Source of the DNA: Aliarcobacter sp.
GTDB lineage: Bacteria; Campylobacterota; Campylobacteria; Campylobacterales; Arcobacteraceae
Direction of reading: 5' to 3'
NCBI GenBank assembly: GCA_028688995.1
Contig: JAQTXB010000014.1
Span: 1-64,000, forward strand
Length of the DNA stretch: 64,000 bases
Each line of letters starts with the position of its first letter. The first letter of the stretch is position 1. The position numbers and the translations under genes are program-made. This document shows positions 1 through 7,874 of the stretch, piece by piece. The notes under the pieces were generated by a model, which was not told the origin of the DNA, searched no databases, and was given only the letters and a program-made list of their open reading frames with translations.

Positions 1-42
1 ACTCTATCCATATATTCAGTTAGTCCTCTCTTATTCTCTTTA

Positions 43-115
43 GCTTGCATAGCTCCAACGGTAGAGCAATTCCATGGTAAGGAAGAGGTTATCGGTTCAA
101 GTCCGTTTGCGAGCA
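43..115 (+). tRNA. tRNA-Thr (anticodon GGT)
   Basis: The sequence folds as a cloverleaf. The acceptor arm GCTTGCA pairs with TGCGAGC, the D-arm is GCTC/GAGC, and the anticodon loop ATGGTAA gives GGT, which reads Thr ACC. The T-loop is TTCAAGT and the discriminator base is A. Two stem positions mismatch: A69-G85 closing the anticodon stem and T92-T106 in the T-stem. No CCA is encoded, unlike the eight tRNAs near 27-28 kb, so CCA would have to be added by the nucleotidyltransferase. It stands alone and is convergent with the yihY-like gene. Confidence 0.85.
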
Positions 116-183
116 TTCCTATCTCACATATCTAGCAGATTCTTTATTTGTTTATGTGGGTTTTATATTCTTTGATTTTTTTA

Positions 184-984
184 TTAGTTGATTGTTATAT
201 TATTCTCTTTACTTCTTACATTTAATTTATGGCATATCTTTACACCATACAAAAATATTATCCAAGATATATAAATCCAAAAAAATGTAAATAACAAAGT
301 TGATAAAGAGCCATAAATAGTCGTATATGTTTTATTATATATAACATAATAGATAAATAGGTTTTTCGTTACAGAAAGGGCTATTAGAGTAATAAATGAA
401 GAGATTAATGCTGCTTTATTATCTATATGTTTGTTTACAGTCAATTTAAATAAAGCAAAAAATATTATCCAAGCAAAAGTGTATGAAAGTAATTCTTTAA
501 GAATTGTACTTTCATAAAATGACATTATAATATTTGAAAAAGCAAATATGAGTGGTAAAACAGCCATAAATATTGAATAAAAAATAAAAGAGAATTGTAT
601 AGATTTTCTTTTTGCTTTATGGATTTTATTAACAATATATTCATAATCTTTAATGAACATGATAAATACAAATAACATATAAATGATTCCGATAAATCCT
701 AATTTACTTGAATTTGATACATAATTTTTTAAAGCATCTACTATATCAGAGGAATGTGTTGGATTTATTAAATTAAAAATATAGTTGATAAAAATATCCA
801 AATAGTTTTCAAATTCTGAAAAAGAAGAAATAATTGCTATTAATAAAGCAATTATAGGAAGAATAGAAAAAATAGTGAAGAAACTTAAAGATGCAGCATA
901 ATAAGTGGTATCATCATTAAAAAATGAATCAATCCTTCTTATAGTTCTTTTTAGAAAGTTATCTTCACCATTTGAACTATTCAT
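184..984 (-). CDS. YihY/BrkB-family inner-membrane protein
   Basis: A 266-residue polytopic membrane protein of the YihY/BrkB family, once called ribonuclease BN by mistake. Its molecular function is not settled. The start shows the family signature: an amphipathic first segment, then DDTTYYAASLSFFTIFSILP around residues 24-43, leading into the first membrane helix. About five more hydrophobic segments follow, and a short charged tail ends the protein. The length is typical for the family. It ends the minus-strand run and lies six bases after the glcD-like gene, so the two are probably co-transcribed. Family assignment is confident; function is unknown. Confidence 0.85.
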   Translation of the reverse strand: MNSSNGEDNFLKRTIRRIDSFFNDDTTYYAASLSFFTIFSILPIIALLIAIISSFSEFENYLDIFINYIFNLINPTHSSDIVDALKNYVSNSSKLGFIGIIYMLFVFIMFIKDYEYIVNKIHKAKRKSIQFSFIFYSIFMAVLPLIFAFSNIIMSFYESTILKELLSYTFAWIIFFALFKLTVNKHIDNKAALISSFITLIALSVTKNLFIYYVIYNKTYTTIYGSLSTLLFTFFWIYISWIIFLYGVKICHKLNVRSKENNITIN

Positions 985-990
985 TTGATT

Positions 991-2379
991 TTATAAACCC
1001 ATTTTAAACGGATTTAAAATGTTATTTGGGTCAAATGCTTTTTTTATATTTCTAAATAGGTTCATTTCAGCTTCAGTGAAAGCAATATGCATAAATGGAG
1101 CTTTAGAAGTTCCAATTCCATGTTCACCACTTAATGTTCCACCTAAATCAACAACATATTGGAAAATTTCTTCGATAGCTTTATGTCCATCTTCCATCTC
1201 TTTTTCATTGTTTTTATCTTTAACCATAACATTAACATGGATATTTCCATCACCTGCATGACCAAAACAAGGAACGTTGAATCCATATTTTTCACCAATT
1301 TTATAGATTCCTTCTAATGCAACTGGTAATTTACTTCTTGGAACAGAAATATCTTCATTTAATTTTTTAGTTCCATAAATCATAGTTGCTGGACTTGCAT
1401 TTCTTCTTGCAAACCAAAGTTTTTTACCTTCTTCTTCATCTTTCGCAATGATGAAATCAATAGAACCATTTGCAGCGAAAGATTCTTTTAGAGTTTGAAG
1501 TTGTGATTCAATTTCAGCTTCGCTACTTGCATCAACATCACCAACTAAAATCCCACCTGCATGTTCAGGAAGTGAAATTTGTGGGAATTTTTGTCTTAAA
1601 GCTTTAATTACAAGTGCATCTAAAAATTCCATAGCAACTGGATTTGCTCCAGCTGCAAGTGATTTAAATACTGCTGTCATTGCACTATCAACTGAAGGGA
1701 AAACACCCATATATGTTTTTTTGTATTTTGGTTTTGGGATTAATTTTAAAGTAATTTCTGTGATAACTGCTAAAGTTCCTTCACTTGCTATTAAAATTCC
1801 AGCTGTGTTATAACCAGCAACATCTTTAATAGTTTTTTTACCAGCAACTATAATATCTCCATTTGGAAGAACTGCTCTTAAAGCCATTACATAATCTTTT
1901 GTAATTCCGTATTTTGCAGCTCGCATTCCACCTGCATTTTCACTTACATTTCCACCAAGTGTTGAATACTCTTCACTTGCTGGATCTGGTGGATAAAATA
2001 GTCCTACTTCTTCTACAGCCTTTTGAAATTGCATATTTATAAGTCCAGGTTGAACAACTCCAACCATATTTTCCATATCAATTTCAAGAAGTTTATTCAT
2101 ATGTCTTTCAAGTGAAAGAATAATTCCACCACTTGCAGGTAATGCACCACCAGTAAATCCAGAACCTGCTCCTCTTGGAACAATTATGATTTGATGTTCA
2201 TTACAATATTTTAATATATCTGACACATCTTGTTCATGTCTTGGAAATACTACAGCATCTGGCTCAAATCTTGTTCTTGTAGCATCATAACAAAAAGCAA
2301 TTAAATGAGCTTTGTCACTTTTTATATTTTCTTCTCCAACTATTGAAGTTAGATACTCTATATGTTTTTTGTCAATCAT
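991..2379 (-). CDS. FAD-linked oxidase, GlcD (glycolate/D-lactate dehydrogenase) family
   Basis: 462 residues. The N-terminal FAD-binding-4 (PCMH) domain covers about residues 35-210, with the FAD-contacting PRGAGSGFTGG segment near 68-78. The C-terminal FAD-oxidase domain carries CFGHAGDGNIHVNVM and the SGEHGIG motif, both typical of GlcD, D-lactate dehydrogenase and 2-hydroxyglutarate dehydrogenase enzymes. The predicted reaction is oxidation of a 2-hydroxy acid with electrons passed to quinone or a partner. No GlcE or GlcF partner is adjacent, so glycolate is less certain than D-lactate. Its ATG overlaps the stop of the upstream PgbA-like gene by one base, implying translational coupling. 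Confidence 0.85.
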   Translation of the reverse strand: MIDKKHIEYLTSIVGEENIKSDKAHLIAFCYDATRTRFEPDAVVFPRHEQDVSDILKYCNEHQIIIVPRGAGSGFTGGALPASGGIILSLERHMNKLLEIDMENMVGVVQPGLINMQFQKAVEEVGLFYPPDPASEEYSTLGGNVSENAGGMRAAKYGITKDYVMALRAVLPNGDIIVAGKKTIKDVAGYNTAGILIASEGTLAVITEITLKLIPKPKYKKTYMGVFPSVDSAMTAVFKSLAAGANPVAMEFLDALVIKALRQKFPQISLPEHAGGILVGDVDASSEAEIESQLQTLKESFAANGSIDFIIAKDEEEGKKLWFARRNASPATMIYGTKKLNEDISVPRSKLPVALEGIYKIGEKYGFNVPCFGHAGDGNIHVNVMVKDKNNEKEMEDGHKAIEEIFQYVVDLGGTLSGEHGIGTSKAPFMHIAFTEAEMNLFRNIKKAFDPNNILNPFKMGL

Positions 2380-3398
2380 TATTTAATTCCTAAAATCTTT
2401 TTATAATAATCGTTGTAACTCAAACTTTTTTTACCTGAAAAGAAATCAAAGTATGATAAATTGAAAATTGATTCTTCAATCTCTTCAACTCTTGTATAAA
2501 ATGGCATTGTAGCAGTTGCATTTTCATAATTTATTGCATAACTTGCTAAAATTGTAAATGTTTTTGCATCAATAACAAAAACTTTATTTTCAATAACCAT
2601 AAAAATTGTTCCAAGATTTTGTTCAATTGCAAATTTTTGAATATCTTCTTTTGTTGGATAAGGATTATGGTCAACTTTTAGTTTTGCAGCAAAAATATCA
2701 GAGTGAATAAAGTTGTTTAGTTTGAAGTTTTCTCTTACATTTTGGAATGCATCTAAAGTTGGAGCAATTAAAAGTGAAGAGTTATACATATAGTTTAATA
2801 TCAAAATGTCATTAGTAACAGCAACTCTATTTGATGTAGGAATTGCCTCTTGTTTTAAGTCATTAAATTCAAAAAATTCAACAACTGAGCTATTTGAGTC
2901 TGAACTTACAACTTTTGCATTTGATACGATTAATCTTCTATCTTTTTCAAAAATATGAATAACAATACCTGTTTGTCCAATAATTAAATTTCCCATAGGA
3001 ATTACACTTTTATTATTCTCAATTTTTCCAAGTTTTAAACCCATTGGTTTAATAGAAAACTCTTTATTATTTTGAGTTACTGGTTCATCAATTGAAGTTT
3101 TTAATATAATGTTATTATCAACTTTTTGATTACCCGTACTTTTTGTGAAAAGGTATGTATAATTAAATTTATTTTGTGCAGAGTTAATTTTAATATCTAA
3201 AACATCCCAACCACTATTCTTCATATCGTTTAAAGATAATTTACTATTACAAATTCCACCATCAAGAGCTACATTCTCAATTAAAGATGGTTTTTCAATA
3301 CCATTTTTATAACATGTTGTCTCTTGTGCAAAAGCAAGATTTGATAATAAGCAAGTACTTACACCAGCTAATAAAAGTTTATTAAATATTTTCGTCAT
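2379..3398 (-). CDS. Secreted PgbA-like (plasminogen-binding protein N-terminal domain) protein
   Basis: 339 residues. A Sec signal peptide (MTKIFNKLLLAGVSTCLLSN, then LAFAQE) ends with an AFA-Q cleavage site, so the protein is exported. The C-terminal half includes LNYMYNSSLLIAPTLDAF, HSDIFAAKL, PTKEDIQKF and a MPFYTRV segment. From memory these resemble the PgbA N-terminal domain described in Helicobacter and found across Campylobacterota. Plasminogen binding was shown for the lysine-rich tail of Helicobacter PgbA; this protein has no such long tail, so that activity should not be assumed. It sits between bcp and the glcD-like gene in one minus-strand run. Confidence 0.6.
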   Translation of the reverse strand: MTKIFNKLLLAGVSTCLLSNLAFAQETTCYKNGIEKPSLIENVALDGGICNSKLSLNDMKNSGWDVLDIKINSAQNKFNYTYLFTKSTGNQKVDNNIILKTSIDEPVTQNNKEFSIKPMGLKLGKIENNKSVIPMGNLIIGQTGIVIHIFEKDRRLIVSNAKVVSSDSNSSVVEFFEFNDLKQEAIPTSNRVAVTNDILILNYMYNSSLLIAPTLDAFQNVRENFKLNNFIHSDIFAAKLKVDHNPYPTKEDIQKFAIEQNLGTIFMVIENKVFVIDAKTFTILASYAINYENATATMPFYTRVEEIEESIFNLSYFDFFSGKKSLSYNDYYKKILGIK

Positions 3399-3410
3399 TG
3401 TTATTCCTAA

Positions 3411-3917
3411 TTAAATTGATTGTAATTCTTGAAGTTTCTCTCGAACTTCATCTACATGTAAAATTTCTATTTTTTCACCTTTTACACTTTTTTTCTTTCT
3501 AACACTAACTTTGTCCCAAATTGCTGCAATTTTTCCATCTGGATTTATAATAAATGTAGTTCTAACAACACCCATAAACTCTTTTCCCATAAATTGTTTT
3601 AACTGCCAAACACCAAAATCTTCACACATCTTTTTATTTTCATCAGATAAAAGTGTAATTGTTAAATCTTTAGCTTCAATAAATTTTCTATGTTTTTTTG
3701 TATCATCAGGGCTTACTCCCAAAATAACAGCATCTAAATCATCAAAAAAAGAGTGTTTATCTGTAAAATCACAAGCTTCTGTAGTACAACCTGGTGTTAA
3801 ATCTTTTGGATAAAAATATAAAACAATCCATTTCCCTGCTAAATCTCTTGAGCAAATTTCAACATCATCTTGATTAGCAGCACAAAAACCAGGTGCTGTA
3901 TCTCCTATTTTTAACAT
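3411..3917 (-). CDS. bcp: Peroxiredoxin Bcp (thiol peroxidase)
   Basis: 168 residues, a cytoplasmic peroxiredoxin of the Bcp/PrxQ class that reduces hydrogen peroxide and organic peroxides using thioredoxin. The motif DLTPGCTTEACDF holds the peroxidatic Cys44 and, five residues on, Cys49, the resolving cysteine of PrxQ-type enzymes. The YFYPKD lead-in and the TTFIINPDGKIAAIW strand are family hallmarks. It starts with ATG, has an AAGGA-like ribosome site just upstream, and lies 17 bases after cmoA on the same strand. Confidence 0.93.
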   Translation of the reverse strand: MLKIGDTAPGFCAANQDDVEICSRDLAGKWIVLYFYPKDLTPGCTTEACDFTDKHSFFDDLDAVILGVSPDDTKKHRKFIEAKDLTITLLSDENKKMCEDFGVWQLKQFMGKEFMGVVRTTFIINPDGKIAAIWDKVSVRKKKSVKGEKIEILHVDEVREKLQELQSI

Positions 3918-3934
3918 AATAGAAATCCTTTAAA

Positions 3935-4645
3935 TTATTTTTTTATTGCTATAAATGTTGCAAAATTCACCCATTTGAATATAGTTTCACAGTGAGCAAA
4001 TCCAGCATCTAATATCATTTTTTTATTTTCTTCTTCTGTATATGGTATCAATACATTTTCTAATGCTTCTCTTTTTTGAGAGATTTCAAATTCAGAGTAA
4101 CCTTGTGTTTTTTTGAACTCATAATATTCATCAATAGATTGTTTATTTAAAGTTGAATTTGAAGAGATAACTTTTTCACTAAAAATAAAAATACCTTTTT
4201 CTTGCAAAGAATCATATATCTTTTTAACTAACTTTTCTCTTTGTAAAGGTCTTATAAATTGTAAAGTGTAGTTTGAAAGTATGAGTTTTGCATTTTCATA
4301 AGTTACATCATGTAAATCAGCATTGATAAGTTCTATATCAACTCCAAAAGCTTTGGCTTTTTTTGCTGCTCTATTTAACATAGCTTCAGAGTTATCAATA
4401 CCTATTAATTTTAAATGGTTTTTACAATGTTTGCTAAGTTCTATTAATGTAGAAGCAGTAGAACAGCCTAAATCGTAAACTTTGTCATTTTCTTCTAAAA
4501 AATTGCATGCAAAATTTATTGATAATCTTTGCATCTCTTTATAAAAAGGAACTGATCTATTTAACATATCATCAAATACTGATGCTACTTCTTCATCAAA
4601 TTCGAATTGTTTTGTAATTGATTTTTTAAATACTTTATCTACCAT
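3935..4645 (-). CDS. cmoA: Carboxy-S-adenosyl-L-methionine synthase CmoA
   Basis: 236 residues. CmoA converts S-adenosylmethionine and prephenate to carboxy-SAM, the donor CmoB uses to make the wobble base cmo5U34 in tRNA. The sequence shows the CmoA opening ([20 protein letters not shown] near residues 17-36) and the Rossmann glycine motif [15 protein letters not shown] near 57-71. The acidic [10 protein letters not shown] strand follows. Length matches the family. cmoB is not in this window. It is part of the minus-strand housekeeping run between ribF and bcp. Confidence 0.9.
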   Translation of the reverse strand: MVDKVFKKSITKQFEFDEEVASVFDDMLNRSVPFYKEMQRLSINFACNFLEENDKVYDLGCSTASTLIELSKHCKNHLKLIGIDNSEAMLNRAAKKAKAFGVDIELINADLHDVTYENAKLILSNYTLQFIRPLQREKLVKKIYDSLQEKGIFIFSEKVISSNSTLNKQSIDEYYEFKKTQGYSEFEISQKREALENVLIPYTEEENKKMILDAGFAHCETIFKWVNFATFIAIKK

Positions 4646-4699
4646 AGACTTATTTTATCTAAATGCATATTAATAAATATTAATTTGATAAATATTTAT

Positions 4700-5542
4700 T
4701 TATTTGAAGTAATTTCTTGCAGATTCAATGTCATCTAAAATCTGTTTTTTTAACTCTTCAAAGCTATCAAATTTTTGATTATCCCTTAGCTTTTCATAAA
4801 ATTTTATTTGGGTTGTGTAGTTATTATTTATAATATTTTTATCAATAATATGAGTTTCAACCGCATAACTTCCATCGGTTGTGAATCTGTGACCTAAAAA
4901 AGTAATTGAGTTATATTCTTCTTCATCTAAAATAGTTTTTGTAATGTAAACACCTTCTTTTGGTAGTAAAAATTCATCTATCTTTAGATTTATTGTTGGA
5001 ACAAAACTTTTATTTCCTAATCCTTGTCCTTTGATTTGATGGCCATAAATTTTATACTCTTTGCCCAAAAGTTTATTTGCCATGTTTATATTGCCATCTT
5101 TTATATATTCTCTTATTATTCTTGAATGAACAGCAATATCATCGATTTTTATCTCATCAAGAACTAAAACTTCTCCATTAAAAAGTTTTTTAAGTCCTTC
5201 TATACAATATCTTCTATTTTTCCCAAAACAAAAATCAAAACCAACAACTATTTTTTTTAGATTTGGAAATTCTTGTTTAATTAATTTAATAAATTCATCA
5301 CCTTCAAGATGTTTGATATTTTCTAATACATAATAATAAATTGGATAAGGGCTATACTCTTGTCTATATCTTTTGGGAGTTAGGTTTGCATATCCTGATT
5401 CTATTGAAACAATTGCTCCATGTTCATCCAAATTTTTGAAAAGTTGTTGATGGGCATAATGCATTCCATCAAAACCTCCAATTGCTATTGAAGTTATTGT
5501 ATTTTTATTTACTAAAATAGAAGAGCTCTTCTTCATTCCCAT
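4700..5542 (-). CDS. ribF: Bifunctional riboflavin kinase / FAD synthetase RibF
   Basis: About 280 residues. The N-terminal nucleotidyltransferase domain adenylylates FMN to FAD and shows AIGGFDGMHYAHQQLF, a variant of the usual GxFDGxHxGH. It also has VVGFDFCFGKNRR. The C-terminal flavokinase domain has GQGLGNKSFVPTINLKI and LLPKEGVYIT, the G-x-PT-x-N type motif that binds riboflavin and ATP. The called start overlaps the end of tlyA by 38 bases. A second ATG two codons in (5536) is equally plausible. Overlap with tlyA suggests translational coupling. Confidence 0.9.
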   Translation of the reverse strand: MGMKKSSSILVNKNTITSIAIGGFDGMHYAHQQLFKNLDEHGAIVSIESGYANLTPKRYRQEYSPYPIYYYVLENIKHLEGDEFIKLIKQEFPNLKKIVVGFDFCFGKNRRYCIEGLKKLFNGEVLVLDEIKIDDIAVHSRIIREYIKDGNINMANKLLGKEYKIYGHQIKGQGLGNKSFVPTINLKIDEFLLPKEGVYITKTILDEEEYNSITFLGHRFTTDGSYAVETHIIDKNIINNNYTTQIKFYEKLRDNQKFDSFEELKKQILDDIESARNYFK

Positions 5543-6215
5543 CTTTCCCTTGTAATTTACTCATGCTTGAGTACTTTAATTTCCAATTTAATGCAAGTGT
5601 TGTATTTACAAATTTTTCTCTTGCATTTATGATGGCCTTTTTATCTTTTACTACACCTTTTTTATCTCTTTTTACATTAGTTCCAACTTCAAACTGAGGT
5701 TTAAAAAGAATAATAATATCTTTTGAAGCTAAACGATTTATATCATTTAAGATATTTAAAATAGAGATAAATGAAACATCACAAGTTACAATTTCAAAAA
5801 GTTCATCACTTTGAAAGTTTCTAATATCTGTATTTTCAAAAAAAGAAATATTAGGATTATATTTGATTCTTTCGTGTAGTTGGTTTGAACCTACATCCAC
5901 ACAAGTAACTTTTTTCACTTCATTTTCAAGTAAAATTTGCGTAAATCCACCAGTACTGCTTCCAATATCTAGGGTATTTTTTTCTTTTAATTCAAAATGT
6001 TTTAATTCTTGTAAAAAATATTTTAGTTTATAAGCAGCACGTGACACATAAAAATCATCTTCTAAAATCTCAATTTTGTGATTTTGCTCAACATTAAAAG
6101 AGGGTTTTGATATAATCGCACCATCAATTTTAACTTTTTCTGATTTTATTAGTTCACAAGCTTTGTTTCTGCTTTGAATATTAAAGGTTTCTGTTAAATA
6201 TAAATCTAATCTCAT
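5505..6215 (-). CDS. tlyA: TlyA-family rRNA 2'-O-methyltransferase
   Basis: 236 residues. An S4 RNA-binding domain (residues 1-60, MRLDLYLTETFNIQSRNKAC) precedes an FtsJ-type SAM methyltransferase domain. The SAM loop is LDIGSSTGGFTQILLE near 83-98, followed by VTCVDVG and VTCDVSFISI. TlyA proteins methylate 2'-O positions in 16S and/or 23S rRNA and influence capreomycin sensitivity; older names call them haemolysins. The short S4 fusion and length fit the Campylobacterota type. The start lies only 14 bases from the divergent yigZ start. Confidence 0.92.
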   Translation of the reverse strand: MRLDLYLTETFNIQSRNKACELIKSEKVKIDGAIISKPSFNVEQNHKIEILEDDFYVSRAAYKLKYFLQELKHFELKEKNTLDIGSSTGGFTQILLENEVKKVTCVDVGSNQLHERIKYNPNISFFENTDIRNFQSDELFEIVTCDVSFISILNILNDINRLASKDIIILFKPQFEVGTNVKRDKKGVVKDKKAIINAREKFVNTTLALNWKLKYSSMSKLQGKDGNEEELFYFSK

Positions 6216-6220
6216 GGAGG
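6216..6220 (+). promoter_or_regulatory. Ribosome binding site fixing the TTG start of yigZ
   Basis: GGAGG lies nine bases before the TTG at 6230. No ATG nearby keeps the conserved N-terminus, so this site decides the start. It falls inside the 14-base gap between tlyA and yigZ. Confidence 0.7.
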
Positions 6221-6229
6221 CAATTATAG

Positions 6230-6802
6230 TTGAAGTTTGTTCAAAAAGAGTTTAGCTGTATTTTTGAAGAAAAGAAATCAAAATTTATAGCATATTTGAT
6301 GCCTCATCATTTGTTTGATATTGTGATGAAAAAAGTAAAAGAAGAACATCCAAAAGCAAGACATTATGTTTATGCCTATAGATATTTAAATGAGTTTGAC
6401 CAAATAGTAGAAAATAGCAGTGATGATGGAGAACCAAAAGGAACAAGTGGAAAACCAAGTTTGGCAGTTTTGGCAGGAGCTGAAATAATAAATAGTGCAG
6501 TTATCATTGTGCGATATTTTGGTGGAATAAAATTAGGAACTGGTGGATTAGTTCGAGCTTACGGAGATAGTGTAAACGAAGTTATTAAAATAGCTGAATT
6601 TAAAGAATATGAAAAATTAATAACTAAAACTTTAGTTTGTGACTATACAGAGCTTTCAAAACTAGAATACTTATTAAATCAAGAAAATATAAATATAAAA
6701 TCAAAAGAGTTTTCTACTCAAATAAATCTAACAATAGAACTAACATCTGAGCATTTTGAGCTTTTAAAAACTTTACTTTCAAGAAATACAAATATTTTAT
6801 AA
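6230..6802 (+). CDS. yigZ: YigZ/IMPACT-family protein
   Basis: 190 residues with a TTG start. The N-terminal UPF0029/IMPACT domain contains the invariant DGEPKGTSGKP (about residues 65-75) and VRYFGGIKLGTGGLVRAYG (about 92-110). A short C-terminal DUF1949-like ferredoxin fold follows. IMPACT in eukaryotes regulates the eIF2-alpha kinase GCN2; the bacterial role is unresolved, though RNA or nucleic-acid binding is suspected. It is slightly shorter than E. coli YigZ (about 204). It is divergent from tlyA with almost no intergenic space, so its promoter must lie inside tlyA. Confidence 0.9.
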   Translation: MKFVQKEFSCIFEEKKSKFIAYLMPHHLFDIVMKKVKEEHPKARHYVYAYRYLNEFDQIVENSSDDGEPKGTSGKPSLAVLAGAEIINSAVIIVRYFGGIKLGTGGLVRAYGDSVNEVIKIAEFKEYEKLITKTLVCDYTELSKLEYLLNQENINIKSKEFSTQINLTIELTSEHFELLKTLLSRNTNIL

Positions 6803-6817
6803 TCTTGTAAAAATGAA

Positions 6818-6850
6818 CTTAAATAGGTATAAATTTTATATCTATTTAAG
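6818..6850. repeat. 33-base near-perfect inverted repeat between yigZ and the T2SS operon
   Basis: Arms CTTAAATAG and CTATTTAAG are perfect. The interior (TATAAA/TTTATA) also pairs, apart from one G-T position, giving a stem of about 15 pairs. No U-tract follows on either strand, so it is a poor intrinsic terminator. It could be an operator or a weak transcript-end structure. Confidence 0.5.
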
Positions 6851-6957
6851 TACTAATTAATATAATTTAATTAATTATTAATAATAAAATAAAATATTTT
6901 TGTAACCCAAATATAACCAAACTAAGATAGCATACTTCTTTTTTATAAGGAATTGAT

Positions 6958-7332
6958 TTGAAAAAAGCGTTCTCATTAATGGAATTAATGGTAGTTATTA
7001 TCATTTTAGGTTTATTAGCTGCTTTTGTTTTACCAAATTTAACAGGTAAAAGTGATGAAGCAAAAAATAAGTTGGTTTGTATTCAAATGAAAAGTATCGC
7101 TCAAACGTTAAAAATGTACAAACTTGATACTTCTAGTTACCCAAAAACTGAAGAGGGATTAAAACTTTTAGTTGAGAAAAAATACTTTGAAGACGGAAAA
7201 ACTCCAAAAGATGCTTGGGGAAATGAATTCATCTATGTGTCAAATGAAGATGGATTTGATTTAGTATCATTTGGTTCTGACAAAAAAGAAAACAGTGAAG
7301 ATGATATATATTTGTCAAAATGTGGCAACTAA
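6958..7332 (+). CDS. gspG: Type II secretion major pseudopilin GspG
   Basis: 124 residues, TTG start with AAGGAA upstream. The type IV pilin-like N-terminus is KKAFSLMELMVVIIILGLLA, with the conserved Glu at position +5 after an Ala-Phe cleavage site. The leader is only three residues, so the prepilin peptidase would cut almost at the start. The globular part has YPKTEEGLKLLV, PKDAWGNEFIY and the acidic SEDDIYL tail, which together are the GspG signature and its calcium-binding end. It is the first gene of a 12-gene operon. It should form the pseudopilus shaft. Confidence 0.95.
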   Translation: MKKAFSLMELMVVIIILGLLAAFVLPNLTGKSDEAKNKLVCIQMKSIAQTLKMYKLDTSSYPKTEEGLKLLVEKKYFEDGKTPKDAWGNEFIYVSNEDGFDLVSFGSDKKENSEDDIYLSKCGN

Positions 7333-7334
7333 AT

Positions 7335-7874
7335 ATGGATTTGATTAGGGTAAAAGCTTTTACTCTAATTGAATTAATCATTGTGATTATTCTTATTTCA
7401 ACTACATATTTTTTAGTTTTTTCAAATAGTACTTTTAATATGAAAAAAGATGTTGAAAAATTAACTTTATTAAATCTAAAAGAGTATTTATTAGACAATT
7501 TTGAGTTTGAAAAAGAGTTATCTTTTTTGTGTATTGAAAATGATTTTTCTTGTTATATAAAAAAAGATGGAATCCTTGATAAGGATTTCAAAGTAACAAA
7601 TTTTTTTAAAACAAAACCAGATATATATGAATACAACTCCGATGAAAGAAAAGTAGAGTTTGAAGAGTTAAGGGTTGATAATACAAATTATAATGTAATT
7701 TTTGAATTGAAAATAAATTCAGATTATAAAACAAATGAGTTTATAGTTGATACTTTAGATAGTGGAGTTTTTGTTTTTAATTCAATTTTTAAAAAACCTA
7801 AAATATATAAATCTTTATATGAAAGCACAGATACTTTTAGTATAAATAAAAAAGAGGTAAGAGATGCTTTTTAA
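7335..7874 (+). CDS. GspH-like minor pseudopilin
   Basis: About 179 residues from the ATG at 7335, just after the gspG stop. A further ATG at 7320 would add five residues but overlaps gspG. The N-terminus RVKAFTLIELIIVIILISTT is a prepilin-type signal with Glu at +5 and one membrane helix. The rest is beta-rich and not conserved enough to identify by eye. Position after gspG argues for GspH. It overlaps gspF by 11 bases. Confidence 0.7.
   Translation: MDLIRVKAFTLIELIIVIILISTTYFLVFSNSTFNMKKDVEKLTLLNLKEYLLDNFEFEKELSFLCIENDFSCYIKKDGILDKDFKVTNFFKTKPDIYEYNSDERKVEFEELRVDNTNYNVIFELKINSDYKTNEFIVDTLDSGVFVFNSIFKKPKIYKSLYESTDTFSINKKEVRDAF

Noticed and set aside
7229..7498. 89-residue minus-strand ORF over gspG/gspH
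   Set aside because: Shadow of two clear pseudopilin genes, with no ribosome site or conserved motif.
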